From: Whalleya microplaca
Lineage: Eukaryota > Ascomycota > Sordariomycetes > Xylariales > Xylariaceae
NCBI GenBank assembly: GCA_022497155.1
Contig: MU385746.1
Location: forward strand, 186,001 to 250,000
Direction of reading: 5' to 3'
Length of the DNA stretch: 64,000 nucleotides
In this document: in pieces, positions 10,724-21,861 of the stretch
How positions within the stretch are numbered: position 1 is the first letter of the stretch
How the letters are laid out: every line of letters begins with the position of its first letter
Notes under the pieces: model-generated
Database searches by the model: none
Told to the model about the DNA's origin: nothing
Seen by the model: only the letters and a program-made list of their open reading frames with translations
Program-made: the position numbers and the translations under genes

Positions 10724-11839
10724 TCAAGCTTTCGACACACCGTTCTCACCATTCTGACCGTTCTCTCGTTGTTTCAACGTTTCCCTTACCTTAGGTAGTA
10801 CATAGCGTCCATAATCGATAGCATCATTCAGATTATCATACCCACGAATAGAGATGAGTTCACAGCCAAGGTCGACATAGTCGAGAATTGAATCAGCAAC
10901 GGTCTGTATAGACCCCACCAACGCCGTCGATGCTCCGCGCGCATTGGTTGCCGTGACAGTTGGGTACCAAAGAGCTCGGTCCTGGATCTCCCCACGAGCC
11001 GCAATGTCAAGAAGTCGCTGAGAGCCGACATTCTGAGGCGGTGGAGCGGTGGGGGGCACTTTGCCCTGACCGGCCGCGCGGTTCGTCTTCAGAGCCTCCA
11101 ACGTGCGGTGCGCCTTCTCCCAGGCGAGGTCGTCCGTCTCGGCCACAATCGGCCGGAACGTAACCCAGATGCGCGGCTTGTCTTTACGACCGGCTTTTTC
11201 CGCCTCAGCGTAGATGCGGTCGATCTGCTGTTTGGTTTCCTTCAACGGCTCACCCCAGAGCCCGAAGATGTCGGCCAGGGAGCCACCGATACGGTAGGCC
11301 TCGTCAGATGATCCACCAACTGAGACGGGGATGTCGTTATGAGTTGGGCGGACGTCGTTGTTAAATTGCTTGAACTGGTAGTATTTGCCGTCCCAGTCGA
11401 AGGGGTCTGCTGACGCCCAAGCGCGACGAAGAATTTTGATGTATTCCTCGAGGCGGCCATACCGTTCCTCTTTGTTCAGAAAGTCGCCCTCTTTGGCCTG
11501 CTCAGCATCACTGCCACCGGCGATGAAGTGAACGACTACTCGTCCTGAACTGAGTTGGTCAAGTGTTGCCAGGGCCTTTGCCGCCACAGTTGGATACAAA
11601 GTGTTAGGGCGAAGCGCAATGATAACCTTGATGTTTTTGGTCACAGCTGCGATGGTAGCGCCGATTGTGAAGGGATCGTATGAAGACGAACCATATGGCA
11701 CAAGTGTGTAGTTGAAGCCATAGTCATCTAGAGCCCGAGCATACCGAATGAGATATTCCGGCTCGATCTTCGGATTGGGGTATGGATTAATCTCAGTCCA
11801 ATGGTTGGGAAACGTCAAGCTGATAAATTCTGTAGGCAT
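10724..11839 (-). CDS. Flavin-dependent luciferase-like monooxygenase (alkanesulfonate monooxygenase SsuD type)
   Basis: A single 371-codon exon starting MPTEFISLTFPNHW. The fold and motifs are those of the bacterial luciferase-like (LLM) family, SsuD branch: N-terminal TFPNHWTEI, RYARALDDYGF, PYGSSSYDPFTIGATIAAVT, ALRPNTLYPTVAAKALATLD, LSSGRVVVHFIAGGSDAEQ, PVSVGGSSDEAYRIGG and a C-terminal ISIRGYDNLNDAIDYGRY. Such enzymes use FMNH2 supplied by a separate reductase to desulfonate organosulfonates or oxidise related substrates; the substrate here is inferred, not known. No signal peptide, so likely cytosolic. Length equals the family norm (about 370-380). It lacks introns while most neighbours have several and is alone in AT-rich DNA, which fits but does not prove bacterial ancestry. 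The last 13 residues are low-complexity (QNGENG). Confidence 0.9.
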   Translation of the reverse strand: MPTEFISLTFPNHWTEINPYPNPKIEPEYLIRYARALDDYGFNYTLVPYGSSSYDPFTIGATIAAVTKNIKVIIALRPNTLYPTVAAKALATLDQLSSGRVVVHFIAGGSDAEQAKEGDFLNKEERYGRLEEYIKILRRAWASADPFDWDGKYYQFKQFNNDVRPTHNDIPVSVGGSSDEAYRIGGSLADIFGLWGEPLKETKQQIDRIYAEAEKAGRKDKPRIWVTFRPIVAETDDLAWEKAHRTLEALKTNRAAGQGKVPPTAPPPQNVGSQRLLDIAARGEIQDRALWYPTVTATNARGASTALVGSIQTVADSILDYVDLGCELISIRGYDNLNDAIDYGRYVLPKVRETLKQRENGQNGENGVSKA

Positions 11840-13854
11840 TTTGGTGCAATTTATTTATTATACTTTATGGTTGCTTTCAGATTATCGAGATAATCGTCTT
11901 GGTAGGTACGACTATACCCCATACTTATATAAGCTTATCTCCGCGTTGATGAGTTGACGACAATTCGCGGAGGATCACGCAATACAACACCAGCCGGTTT
12001 CGGCTCAAATAATACACCTCCCACGAGCGAGCTCCTATTTGAAACCTTGCTCAAAGAGGAATATCGAACGTTTTTTCGGGGTTCTCTTATGATTTTTATT
12101 CGTGAAATTTTGGGATCAAATTGAGTAAGAGGAGATTGAACGATGTAAATGCCTCAGAAATCGTAGATTAGTATCAAACATGCGGCACAAAGGTCCTTGA
12201 TGACTTATTACGGAGGTACGCAAGCCCCCAACGACCGGCTGCTAAATAACCGGTTTCTGTCTATAGTAGAACCGGACAACCGTTGAGAGAGAGAAAGCCG
12301 TCAAACCCCCGGGACTTCTACGCGTACCGCTCTGGATAATATCATGTTTTCCTTGCTCGCATCTTCCCCTCACCTCAGCTCATACTATTTTCCATAACTG
12401 CTGCTACCCTAGCAGACCATACATATAGAGAAGCTCAATAGTCGAGCCAATAGCTCGCGATAGGGTCTTAGAGAAAATTTCACAATCACGAGAACCATTA
12501 CGAAGATCGATCTCAGGAAGTTTATTGATATACGGACAAATATTTCGTCCAATATATCAAATATCGAGATGAATACTCGTTGATTGTTGTAAAGTCTAAG
12601 TCTAAGTCAAAGTCTAAGTGTATCTAGAACCTCTGGGATGTGTGCTATAATACACAGCATGTGGGTCACTTAACTTATATTCATGGTCTTCTCCGGGAAG
12701 TATACGCGTCGTTATCGAATGGGACTATTGCCTTAACCCCATTGTATCCTGAAAGATAACGTTCAGTGTTTTGGGCGAATCAAGTTCAAATTTAATATAT
12801 CCTACCAGTGGAAATTCCCAGCAGCTTCTTAAAACAATACCTAGTAAATTTGAACCAAGAGCTTCGGTGTTGACTTAAGTATCATATTCAATTAGTAGCA
12901 GCATTTGAAGAATGGTAATGATAGGTTACCCCCTGAAATGACGTTGCTTTCCTCTGTGAATGAGCTACGGGTGGCAGGCTTTTGAAACGCAACAAGTTTT
13001 TATGCTATGACCGACCCTGAAAGTAGTTCTGAAGTGTGTTCCCAAAAAGACGAAAAATTCATTTATAGGACCACGAGCATGTTATAATGTCTATCAGTTG
13101 AGTAGTCGGGTTGAAACATCGTACGTTGCTTAAGCTATGAGAAAGCTCTATGAAGATGCCTTTGACTGTGTGATAATTTGAAGATAGTACAATGAAACTA
13201 TTTGCCCATTTCCCCATACAAGCAAAGTTGTCATTAGTATTATATGTCTCTACAGTGAGATCCAGCAATCCTCGTGATAGCCATGCTGAACAACCTCATG
13301 GATAGACTTTTTGTCTCATGCGCCGGAACTCTCTTGTTTTATAAGGTCGTAAATAGAGTTGGATCTTGTAAAAATAGAAACAGACATTGGGTCCCATGCC
13401 ACTATGCACCTTTTACTTAACCATACTCAACCAGATGAGCAATCAAATATGTGTATAATAGTTTCTTCAGGTTGTAGATAATTTAGAAGCATATAAGAGT
13501 TATGTATTGTGGAATGCTCAGCGTTAAAAGTCGGATCCATCCCATTTTCCTGTATTAGCCATCGCGTATCTATTATACTTGAACAGGTCAGGATTGGGCA
13601 GTATCCTAGTCGCTTTGAGGCTACTTCTATTCTATTTTCTATTGGTTTTATTCGTACCTCAGGAAAGACGAAACCCCACGGATTGCAGGGGTCAGGGGTG
13701 ACGGAGATCAAAGCTTCGGTTTTGTACCTATTCTCTTAAATAATAAAGGCGACGAGGCTTATATCTCAGAAAATGAAACGTGAGTCTAACCCAACAGCAT
13801 CGCAAGACCACCTCTGCCACCATATTCTCGTGCCTTCATGACCACTAACCGCCA
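11840..13854. other. Gene-poor AT-rich stretch
   Basis: About 2 kb with the monooxygenase promoter on the left and the GH43 3' end on the right. It includes a short imperfect AAGTCT/AAGTCA run at 12593-12620. A 94-codon ORF at 13427-13711 (-) shows no family resemblance. Nothing else supported. Confidence 0.45.
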
Positions 13855-15321
13855 TCACAACTCCTGATGAGTCCGACCAGCGGCCCCTCTGCCCTCTAGC
13901 AAAGCCCTCAGGCCCTCCTCTCCGCCCACCTCATGCTTACTATGCAGCAGTTTCTGCTTCACCTTGTTCACCAACCCGCCCTTCCCCGGTGTTGACAGTG
14001 ATCCAAACGACTTCCCCATATACGGGCCCTTCTCCGTAAACGCAACCCGCTGGACCCTCGCTCTGCGATTCCCCCACCCGTCCGTCGGGTTATCTGTGGC
14101 ATGGTAGATAGCGATGACCTCCCCTCCTCCCAGCTGTAGAAACGACCCATGTCCCGGTCCGAACGGTCCGCGGCCCCGTCCCCCCGCCTGCGCCAGGGGC
14201 TCCACGCCCTTCTGCCAGGCACGCGGGTCCAGCGGATCACCACCGATATATCGGAGGACCGCCATCTTGTAATCCGCGGTCCAGGAGCCAGCGCACGAGT
14301 AAACGAGGCCCTGCCAGGACCCATCCGGCGCGCGCAGGAACTGCGGACCCTCGTTGATCCCATGATCACCATTCCCGTCCGTGGTGATCTCCCAGGCGCA
14401 ATCGGGGCGCGAGATGCAGACGGGCGGCCTGTCCGCGGCCGCGGTGAAGGGGTTCTCGAGGCGCACGAGGAAGATCTGCTGCACGAGGTCCGAGTGCGTC
14501 GCGGGGTCGGTCAGCGGCCAGCCCGAGTACGCGAAGTACAGCGCCCCGTCGTCGAGCTCGAACGCCGTGCCGTCGATCGCCCACTGCGTCTCCGGCAGGT
14601 TGCGGAGGCGCCCCAGGAACGCCCACGGCCCTTGCCACGGCTCCGCGGTCGCGGGCGGGCCCCCGAGCACGTACATCCGGTGGCTCTTGTTGCCGTGCGC
14701 GGGGTGTGCCGCCGCTACGTACACGTACCAGCGCCCGCGGAGGGCGTGCAGCTCCGGCGCCCAGAGGTCCGCGGAGAAGTCACTGCCTGGGGGTGGAGTC
14801 CTTGGTGATGGAGTCAGCGAATTGCATACCTAGGTAGAAGAACGTAGGACGTGATGGGGAGAACTCGGTCATGAAGACTGTGGCGGCTAATCGCGGCTAG
14901 GCACACATACCATATTACGTGTCTTGAACTTCTCTCGATATCAACCAGGTTACGGGAGGACCAGATCTCTACCCTATTGCCCGTGGTGAAGGTCTGCATG
15001 CAATGTCAGCCATCCATCAGAGGAACGTCATGACGCGTATCGATCTCATTGACTTACAAGGAGAAAGTGGTCGTTGAACCGCGTAACGAAGGGACTGCAG
15101 CTCCGGAGTCAATATTGTTTCTTTCTAGGCAGTCCGGCGACCTTCCGGGGATTCCAAGCATGCATATTCTACCTAGGAAATGCAAGTCCCCGAACCCCGC
15201 CCAATAAGGAATTCTTGCCCCAAGAGAGGGACAGAACGGGTAGGTAATAAATGACTCTGGATGCTACTCACTCAGGCGTGCTCACGGAAGTGAGCGTGAG
15301 GGTAGAGTTATCGTATGCCAT
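13855..15321 (-). CDS. Glycoside hydrolase family 43 enzyme (arabinofuranosidase/xylosidase-like)
   Basis: Cleaves arabinose- or xylose-containing side chains of plant polysaccharides; exact specificity unknown. Four exons: 15321-15272, 15094-15058, 14993-14911, 14782-13855, joined in frame to 365 residues. The GH43 catalytic triad is visible: general base Asp in TPDPFV (split over intron 1), modulator Asp in AIDGTAFEL, general acid Glu in INEGPQFL. Further family hallmarks are TTGNRVEIWSS, WAPELHALRGRWYVYVAA and FGPGHGSF. The chosen ATG (CCCATGGCA) has a good Kozak context; a longer in-frame start at 15405 would add a hydrophobic VITWLLLLV segment that could act as a signal peptide. With the short start I see no signal peptide. 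The small exons 2 (37 nt) and 3 (83 nt) are easy to miss; without exons 1-3 the general base would be lost. The last exon is very GC-rich. Confidence 0.85.
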
Positions 15322-16113
15322 GGGCGGAGGATTTACAAGCAACAGCAGCCACGTTATCACTCGCCTAAAAGCTGTCTGGACGTTGTCAATTGAAACGGAC
15401 GGCATGCTTTTGCTGTTGCACCTAATTGTGACGTATTATCAAAACTAAAGCGGGTTCAAATGCCGATCTGTGAGGATGCAATTAAGTTTCGCCGAAGGCA
15501 ACGCATGCTGCCAAGGTTTTTGACTACATACATGTCAGGTGAAGATGTATGAGAAGATCTAGGATGAAAAGTCAAAGAATTAGACAAGTGTCACCATTAT
15601 AATTCTGATCCGGTGGTGAAAGGTTTCGAGGACGGCTCTTCACGTGGTTTCAAAGGACCAGATCAGACGAGTTTCCGATTGTGCAGCATCAGGATTATAT
15701 TAATATCACGACGTGCTTCATCTTGTTCTTTAGGTGCAACTCGGAGGAATGGCGGAAAGTGTATGTAACGGCGCCCTAATTCGTTTTTCCTGGACAAATA
15801 TTCAGGTTGGTTAAAATGGACAGCGGCAATCGCCCAAACCAGTCCATTCGACAAAATTCCACAAATGATTCTCCGAACTATCTTCATTCCAGAATCCAAT
15901 CGTTAGGCCGAGGTATCTTTCCAATATATAACAAGCCAAGCGCCGCGCTATTCATAATTGCAAAAAATCATAATGTACATAGCTTTCCCATGGAGAGCCA
16001 CAGCTCATTAGTATAATAACAGGAGTGATCAATGCTATATCTAACACACTCGTAAGATAAAACAATACTCACAGTGAGACCGAAGTTCGAAAGCGTTGCC
16101 CTTCCTGTGAGAT
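15322..16113. other. Intergenic upstream of GH43
   Basis: Holds the possible longer GH43 start at 15403-15405 and the promoter of that gene; no other coding signal seen. The ORF at 15663-15899 (-) is not protein-like. Confidence 0.45.
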
Positions 16114-18285
16114 TCAGCCACCCAGACCTGAATAGAAATCACCAGCGTAAGCATGTTCCGCCTCCCATTTAAGGAAATCTCCTAGGTCGTGTCCAAGATT
16201 ATACCCCATGGGAACAACATCCACATCATCATCATTATCAGGACTGCGAACGACTTGTAAGTCTAGCATTGGGCTCTGCGGAAGACTGGCGTAGCTCTCG
16301 CGACCAGCAAACTCCCTTAACGGTTTCCTGCCGTGCTCATTGGCCTGTCCAGATATGTCGTCAAAGTCAAGCTGACGCCCCTCTGCAGCCGCCTTGAGCC
16401 GAAGCTGCTGCCACTGATGATGAGGGCTGTACGGGTTGTCTTTTTCGATCTCGCTATAAGAGATGTCAAGGTAGTCTTCGTCTGACGTTGTGCTTGTCGG
16501 ACTAAGGGCTTCGGTATCATCCTGGGTAATGAGGCCACCAGGGCTACCAAAATCCCATGATCTCCACCAGTTGAGGAGATCTTCGACATCTTCCGCTTCT
16601 ATCCGGTGGATAGTGTCGTCGCTATCGGTGAACCAGTCACCAGCACCCCCAGAAATCGCCATCTGAAATGCGGTCCAGTCCAAACCTTCGTCGGCCCCAA
16701 ATTTCACATCCGGTACCAAATCAGACTTAGCAAGGCGGATTGGGCCGTGTCGGAATGTCGGAACAGTCATGGAACATGGCGATGATTGGAGAAAAACATA
16801 ATTTGAATCAGCGACGCCAGGTGATTGCCCGAATTTGTCGCCGAGGAAAAGTTCGTCGTCTGATGCTGGGACAACAACCGTCTCAGGTATGCTGGGGAGA
16901 GCTTTTTTCTGATTGCGTGCTCCAGGCCGCTGGGGAAGTTTTGAGGGTGGCATCGGAAAGGTTGCGTTTTTAAATAGCATTGGCCGGTCTCCAGTGTATG
17001 GTTGAGACGAGGATACTGCTGGAAGCTCGTTGATGAAATGTTCCTCATCTTGACCCTCTAGCGAAAAGTCCTGTTTTATGCCACTCTCGAATAAAGCCGC
17101 GGGGGGCCTGTCTTTGGTTGAAGTGTCAGCATTAAGCTCTATGCCAGCTGAACCGATCCTGGAGGTGAGGCCCTCAAGATGGAAAGGCTCAATCGGCGTG
17201 TCTGTTGACTCCGTATCCAAGGTCTCAACCGATTTCTGCGACCGCAGCTGCGACATTCTATGCAGCCTAAACTCCTCCACCTGTCTAGGCGTGACCATCT
17301 CATCAACCTCAAGCTTGTGAAAAAGCTTTCCACTTAGGAGTTCTGTTACGTTATCCGACAGCGTCCATTTGGGTCCACTTTTTGCCGCTTGCTTGGCTGG
17401 GGTAGGTTTCCGTTGTGGCTTCATTGACTTGGTTTTCTTCGATTTCTTCCTCTTGACTTTTGAGAGAGAGGTATCTCGTTTGAGCGGGCGGACAGGCGAG
17501 GTCACAATTCGAGGTCGTAGGCTATGTATTCGGCTTGGAGGCGCTCGCGTTATTATAGGCGATGCATGAGGCGTTGGAAGTCTTGGTAGTTCCTTGTACG
17601 TATTTTCTGCAAGTTTAATTTCAGCGAAAGCGCTGCCGACCGCTTTGAATGCCTCATCTGCCTCTTGTATAAATTCTTGGATGTTGTCTGAATACCCCTG
17701 GGGCGACAGTTGCCCTCGTGGGTACTGCTTTGATAATGTGGCTTTGTCTTCTAGTTGTAGAGATAAAGCCTCAGTTGAATTAAATGTCGGCCCTGATAAT
17801 TCTGAGCTGTGGTTCATAAACTCCGGCGACCTGCCATGGTCCTTGGAGAAGGGTTGGGGTGGGAGCTCATCGCCCCCGTAGCTCGTGATACTGGAAAGCT
17901 GAAGTGATTCCTCGCTCCGATCCTCCTTTGACGATATCGAACAAAGAGGATATCTCTTTGAGTCTGTGGCCCGTGACGGGTTGAATTCAGGATAGCGCTC
18001 CCAACTGCACAATGAACTTGCCGAGGAACGTGGTGTCTCATATGGAAGCGGCGGCAAGGGAGTCACGATATCGTGAACGCTTTGTTCGGTGCTCACTATG
18101 ATCGGTGGCGGTGGCCTCTTCTTACTATAAGGACGCCTTTTGGGTATTCCCAGTTCTTTCCGTCGGCCTTGATGGGGAAGTTTGGTCGAATGATTGCTGG
18201 TAGCGAGGTCCCCATCTTCATGATCGTTCGAAGGCCGTCGCTGGGATATGAGCCTTCGAATGCTAACGCCTGATTTCGATAGCAT
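16114..18285 (-). CDS. Large disordered fungal protein of unknown function
   Basis: A single open exon of 723 codons from ATG 18285 (MLSKSGVSIRRLISQRR); an ATG 12 codons upstream (18321) is less likely because it follows no better context and adds a hydrophobic stub. Most of the sequence is Ser/Pro-rich and disordered, with basic clusters near the N-terminus (RRPYSKKRP) and a strong NLS-like run KVKRKKSKKTK followed by a probably folded helical part (KWTLSDNVTELLSGKLF...EVDEMVTPRQVEEFRLHRM). The C-terminal third is acidic, with EDVEDLLNWWRSWDFGSP and GYNLGHDLGDFLKWEAEHAYAGD as the most structured-looking segments. I do not recognise the family; similar proteins probably occur in other ascomycetes. 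A nuclear location is inferred from the basic runs only. Confidence 0.75.
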   Translation of the reverse strand: MLSKSGVSIRRLISQRRPSNDHEDGDLATSNHSTKLPHQGRRKELGIPKRRPYSKKRPPPPIIVSTEQSVHDIVTPLPPLPYETPRSSASSLCSWERYPEFNPSRATDSKRYPLCSISSKEDRSEESLQLSSITSYGGDELPPQPFSKDHGRSPEFMNHSSELSGPTFNSTEALSLQLEDKATLSKQYPRGQLSPQGYSDNIQEFIQEADEAFKAVGSAFAEIKLAENTYKELPRLPTPHASPIITRAPPSRIHSLRPRIVTSPVRPLKRDTSLSKVKRKKSKKTKSMKPQRKPTPAKQAAKSGPKWTLSDNVTELLSGKLFHKLEVDEMVTPRQVEEFRLHRMSQLRSQKSVETLDTESTDTPIEPFHLEGLTSRIGSAGIELNADTSTKDRPPAALFESGIKQDFSLEGQDEEHFINELPAVSSSQPYTGDRPMLFKNATFPMPPSKLPQRPGARNQKKALPSIPETVVVPASDDELFLGDKFGQSPGVADSNYVFLQSSPCSMTVPTFRHGPIRLAKSDLVPDVKFGADEGLDWTAFQMAISGGAGDWFTDSDDTIHRIEAEDVEDLLNWWRSWDFGSPGGLITQDDTEALSPTSTTSDEDYLDISYSEIEKDNPYSPHHQWQQLRLKAAAEGRQLDFDDISGQANEHGRKPLREFAGRESYASLPQSPMLDLQVVRSPDNDDDVDVVPMGYNLGHDLGDFLKWEAEHAYAGDFYSGLGG

Positions 18286-21200
18286 CGTGGAGGCGCATGC
18301 AAGGGAGAATCCAGCAAACAAGAACTATCTTGTGCACGGGGAAGAAACTTGACATATATGAGATAGGATCTGCGCTGGTGGGTGACACAAGGCTCTCTAG
18401 CCAAGGATAAGGGACAGCTACGAGCTGCATGGCAATTGTTGCTGACCATGCTGTTACTTGATTTCATGCAGTGGAACACGTATTTGAGTAAGGGAGACGT
18501 GTTGACGGAATGCAGCGGCCACCCTTGGTGTGCTGCTGAGCATCGTATGCAAGTATCTTACAGAGCATCGGAGTACTCGAGCCTCGAGGAGTGTGGCTCC
18601 GCAAAAGGGACCCCTGTAGAGCGGGAAGAATGGGTCGAGGGTCCTGACAGCCCAGCCCAGCCTCGGTTGGGACAAGGGCATCCTGTCGGGAGTCCTGTTA
18701 TTTTTGTCGCCTATTGGTCCATCTTCAAAGATACTCTCTACGCAAGTAATAGTACCTGCTGAATGCAGATCGCCAAGGATCTTGACGGCGAACCATTAAA
18801 TGTGTAGTATTGAATATACTTGTTTGCGCACTCCTGCGACCCGATCTGGATCAAAGGCTATTGCGCATACCAGAGGCTAACCAAGAACTATCAAGGTAGA
18901 AGGACTCGGGCTGCCAAAGCTTCGCTGTGTCACATCAGCAGTGAGAAATCTATGCAAATTTTGGCTGAACTTTGAGGACGTACGCATAACTGATAACCGG
19001 CTGGAAAATAATGTCCTGTTGTGCTCGCTGTCCTACCAGCCAGCCAGCTTATTAACCAACTCGATCAGCGGCAGCCATGCAGTGGTCCCTCACTTTGGGT
19101 CACGTCCAACCCAACATGCGATCATCTCAATTTTGTGTGGGTGTGCAGGTGTGTCGGCATTCATGGCAAGTTAACACACCATCAAACAACCTTTACATAT
19201 GCCCGTTGTGTTTCCCCTCGGGAGCATGGTAGTGAAACCATATTACACATACAGGGATGCTAAAGGTTCAGGATTGACAGGTATTCTGTAGCGGTGGGCT
19301 CACCCTCAGTTCGTCATGCGACCAGACGTCACTGACGGATTCAATATACCTCAGATACGGTACCACTAGACCTTGTATATTTTGACGAGTAATTAGAGGC
19401 TTGATAGAATATATTGGCAAGGCATAATATGATATTAATGAAAACAGCATCGATAGGTATGGCTGTGGCAAGGCTGCGGTACAAGGGTGACCGATCCAAT
19501 CGAACGTTGGTGTGCTGAAGGTAGAGACAAAGAACTAAAAGCAATTAGACTAAACAGATGCAGAAACGCAAGCAGGTCATGGGTGCAGGATACGGAGTTC
19601 TGTTGGAGCGATACTTCGTGCTCGCACATCAAACCGATATCGAGCTGGTCTATCAACCGATGCGAACAAAGAATTTGGGGTAATCAATGAGAAATGAAGG
19701 TTGGTGTACTATTGAAAAGCATTCCCGACAGCGCCAACATGAGCGGCTTAGAGGTTGAGAGAGAGAGACACTCGGCGAACCAACCATTTCAATTGGGTTC
19801 TGATACGAAGTTCTCAGGACTCGATCCAGCTCCTAGGTAAAAGATCTGTTGTACAAGTTGAAGAAATACAACGTGTGACACGGGTGCGCGGATGCAATTT
19901 AGAAGAAAGGATACAAGCGTCTGATGTGCGGGACGAGCAAGGTTAGAGACGAACAAGGTCGGGAAAAGGGTGGGAGGAGGGGAGAACGGAATGGTTGGAG
20001 GACAGCAGCACCTACCAAGTACACAGCTGCAGTCAAAATCAACTTCACCCGCGATTGTGTCCATACCAATTTACAGTCATTGCACGTGATTCTCACTCTT
20101 TAACGAGTACCTAAATACTTGAGTACATATATGATCTGTACAGGATACATGTACCTATTCGCAGTGCCTCCACTGATACGTCCGCTAATACGCAGCTAGG
20201 TAGACAGCCAGATCGACCATCGACAGACCCCTGACAGTTTTCGCTTATTACAACCTAACAGCCCTTCAAGCCTCCGCCGTTCTTCGGCAGCTCGCCGTTT
20301 TCCTAGGACCAAGGCTCTTCGGGAATCTACCATCCAGAAACGGCGATATGTGGCAACCTGCAGCAAACAGCAGTGCCCTTTTATTTGGGGGCTTAGATGG
20401 CCTTCCGACAGGCCGAGCCGAGCGCCAAAATCCAAGAATGGCCCCCAAAGCCCCAAATCGTATACGGGCAGGACGGCGGGGTCTTTGGAATCGTTCGCAT
20501 CTTTACCGTCCTTCGAGTCAGGTCAGCTTACGCGACAATTCTACATACTACGTAGTATACCACGTAGCTGTGCTGTCTTTCATAAGCGCCCACATGTCAG
20601 ACTTTAGAGCATAGGTACCTCGGTCGATGACGGATCCAGCTGAGCGCGCAAGGGACAGATTGATGATATTTAAACATAATGTCGCCCTATTTTAGAGGGG
20701 CCTTTAGAGGGAACAAGTTAGAGAGAAAGACACTGCCCCGCGGCTGTTCCAAATAGATCTTAGCGCACGGCCGTTGCGTGACTGGCCTCGTTTTCTGCAG
20801 CAACAAGGCTACTATTTTCAGCTGCTAAGCCTTCTGCCCTGCAATTCTATACCTACTGCGTAGTAGCTCCCTAGCTAGGTATCCACCTATCAAAATGCAT
20901 TATAAGTTGGTGTTACGGAGTATTCATCCTAGATTCGCTTTTCCCTTGTCTCATGTCGGCTTACCTAGTCACTAACTAACAAGACTATAACTTCAGCCAT
21001 GCGCATCTCTTAAACCAAACATAGAATGTCCATATCCAAGCTAAGTCAAACCCTGATTATCGACACTTAATATAGAACTTTCCAACTCCTATTACAATAG
21101 TTGAGTTCTGAATAATAGCACATCTTACGTAACTCGAGACTAATCAACTAAAAGTAGATTCGCTTAAGAGTATAGGGATAGTATCCTATTCGATATCCTA

Positions 21201-21508
21201 GAATCCCTGAGCATCCCTAATTCACCATGTCTTATGGTTTTATTCTCTACGTGACGTGACTTTGGGGGAAAAAAGATGTTTTAATTCATTGATAGTTTAG
21301 TACTAACGAGTGCTAAGCCTATAGTAGGGGCTTCAGTTCAACGAAACTTTGTGTAAACACCAAAACAAACGCAAAAACAATACAAAAGAGATACCAATGT
21401 GTAACCTTTGCTTTGGGTCTCTTCATCGCTCTCTCTACAGCACTCCGTTGTTATGGCACCATATTGGGATGATAGGAGACAACCAATAACATTGCCTTGT
21501 GAGTTTCC
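18286..21508. other. Intergenic, mixed composition, no gene supported
   Basis: About 3.2 kb. A GC-richer island at about 20200-20520 gives overlapping ORFs on both strands but no plausible protein. Paired CCTCTAAA motifs lie at about 20685-20705. A CT/AG-rich stretch occurs at 19750-20000. No RNA gene recognised. Confidence 0.4.
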
Positions 21509-21558
21509 TAACTGCTATATTCATTAGATGCAGGAGATAGGCAAGCGATTCACACGAC

Positions 21559-21861
21559 TTACCTGCTATTTGCAGCATCAAGAACCTCGGAGTCATCTGC
21601 GGAGACCTCTTCTCCTTCATACCAGATCGACCAAGAAAGTTGAAACTTCCCTGTTGCTGCAGTCCTTCCTGTAAACTCGACTGTGCTTCCGCCTTTAGTT
21701 GACTGTGTGTTGATTTCTTCAGGATCAATCGGATGTCCATTTTCGTCCTTCACAATGACGGTTATAGTACAATCACGGCCTCCCCAGGGGTCTTCAGCGA
21801 GCGTGAAAACACAGGACCAGTCTTGGTAATCGTTGTGGCAGTCAACGTCTGGTTCCGCCAT
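21559..21861 (-). CDS. Small acidic protein, unknown function
   Basis: A 100-codon ORF with ATG in good context (ACGAGATGGCGG). The protein is acidic, has three Cys (positions 8, 17 and 30), no signal peptide, and alternating hydrophobic/polar stretches (DCTITVIVKDENG, STVEFTGRTAATGKFQLSWS) that look like beta strands, so a small beta-sandwich is plausible. A perfect donor (AGCAG/GTAAGT) overlaps the stop: splicing a 50-nt intron (21513-21562, branch CTAAT, acceptor ATAGCAG) would give an almost identical end, changing only the last residue from Arg to Ser with a TAG at 21509-21511. Family unknown. The composition is well balanced and unlike the shadows around it, which is why I call it. Confidence 0.6.
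   Translation of the reverse strand: MAEPDVDCHNDYQDWSCVFTLAEDPWGGRDCTITVIVKDENGHPIDPEEINTQSTKGGSTVEFTGRTAATGKFQLSWSIWYEGEEVSADDSEVLDAANSR

Noticed and set aside
13968..14833. Long overlapping ORFs on both strands over GH43 exon 4
   Set aside because: The GH43 frame carries the catalytic motifs; the others are Arg- and Ala-rich shadows.
15440..15475. GGGTTCAAATGCC stretch resembling a tRNA T-arm
   Set aside because: No matching acceptor, D-arm or anticodon stem upstream.
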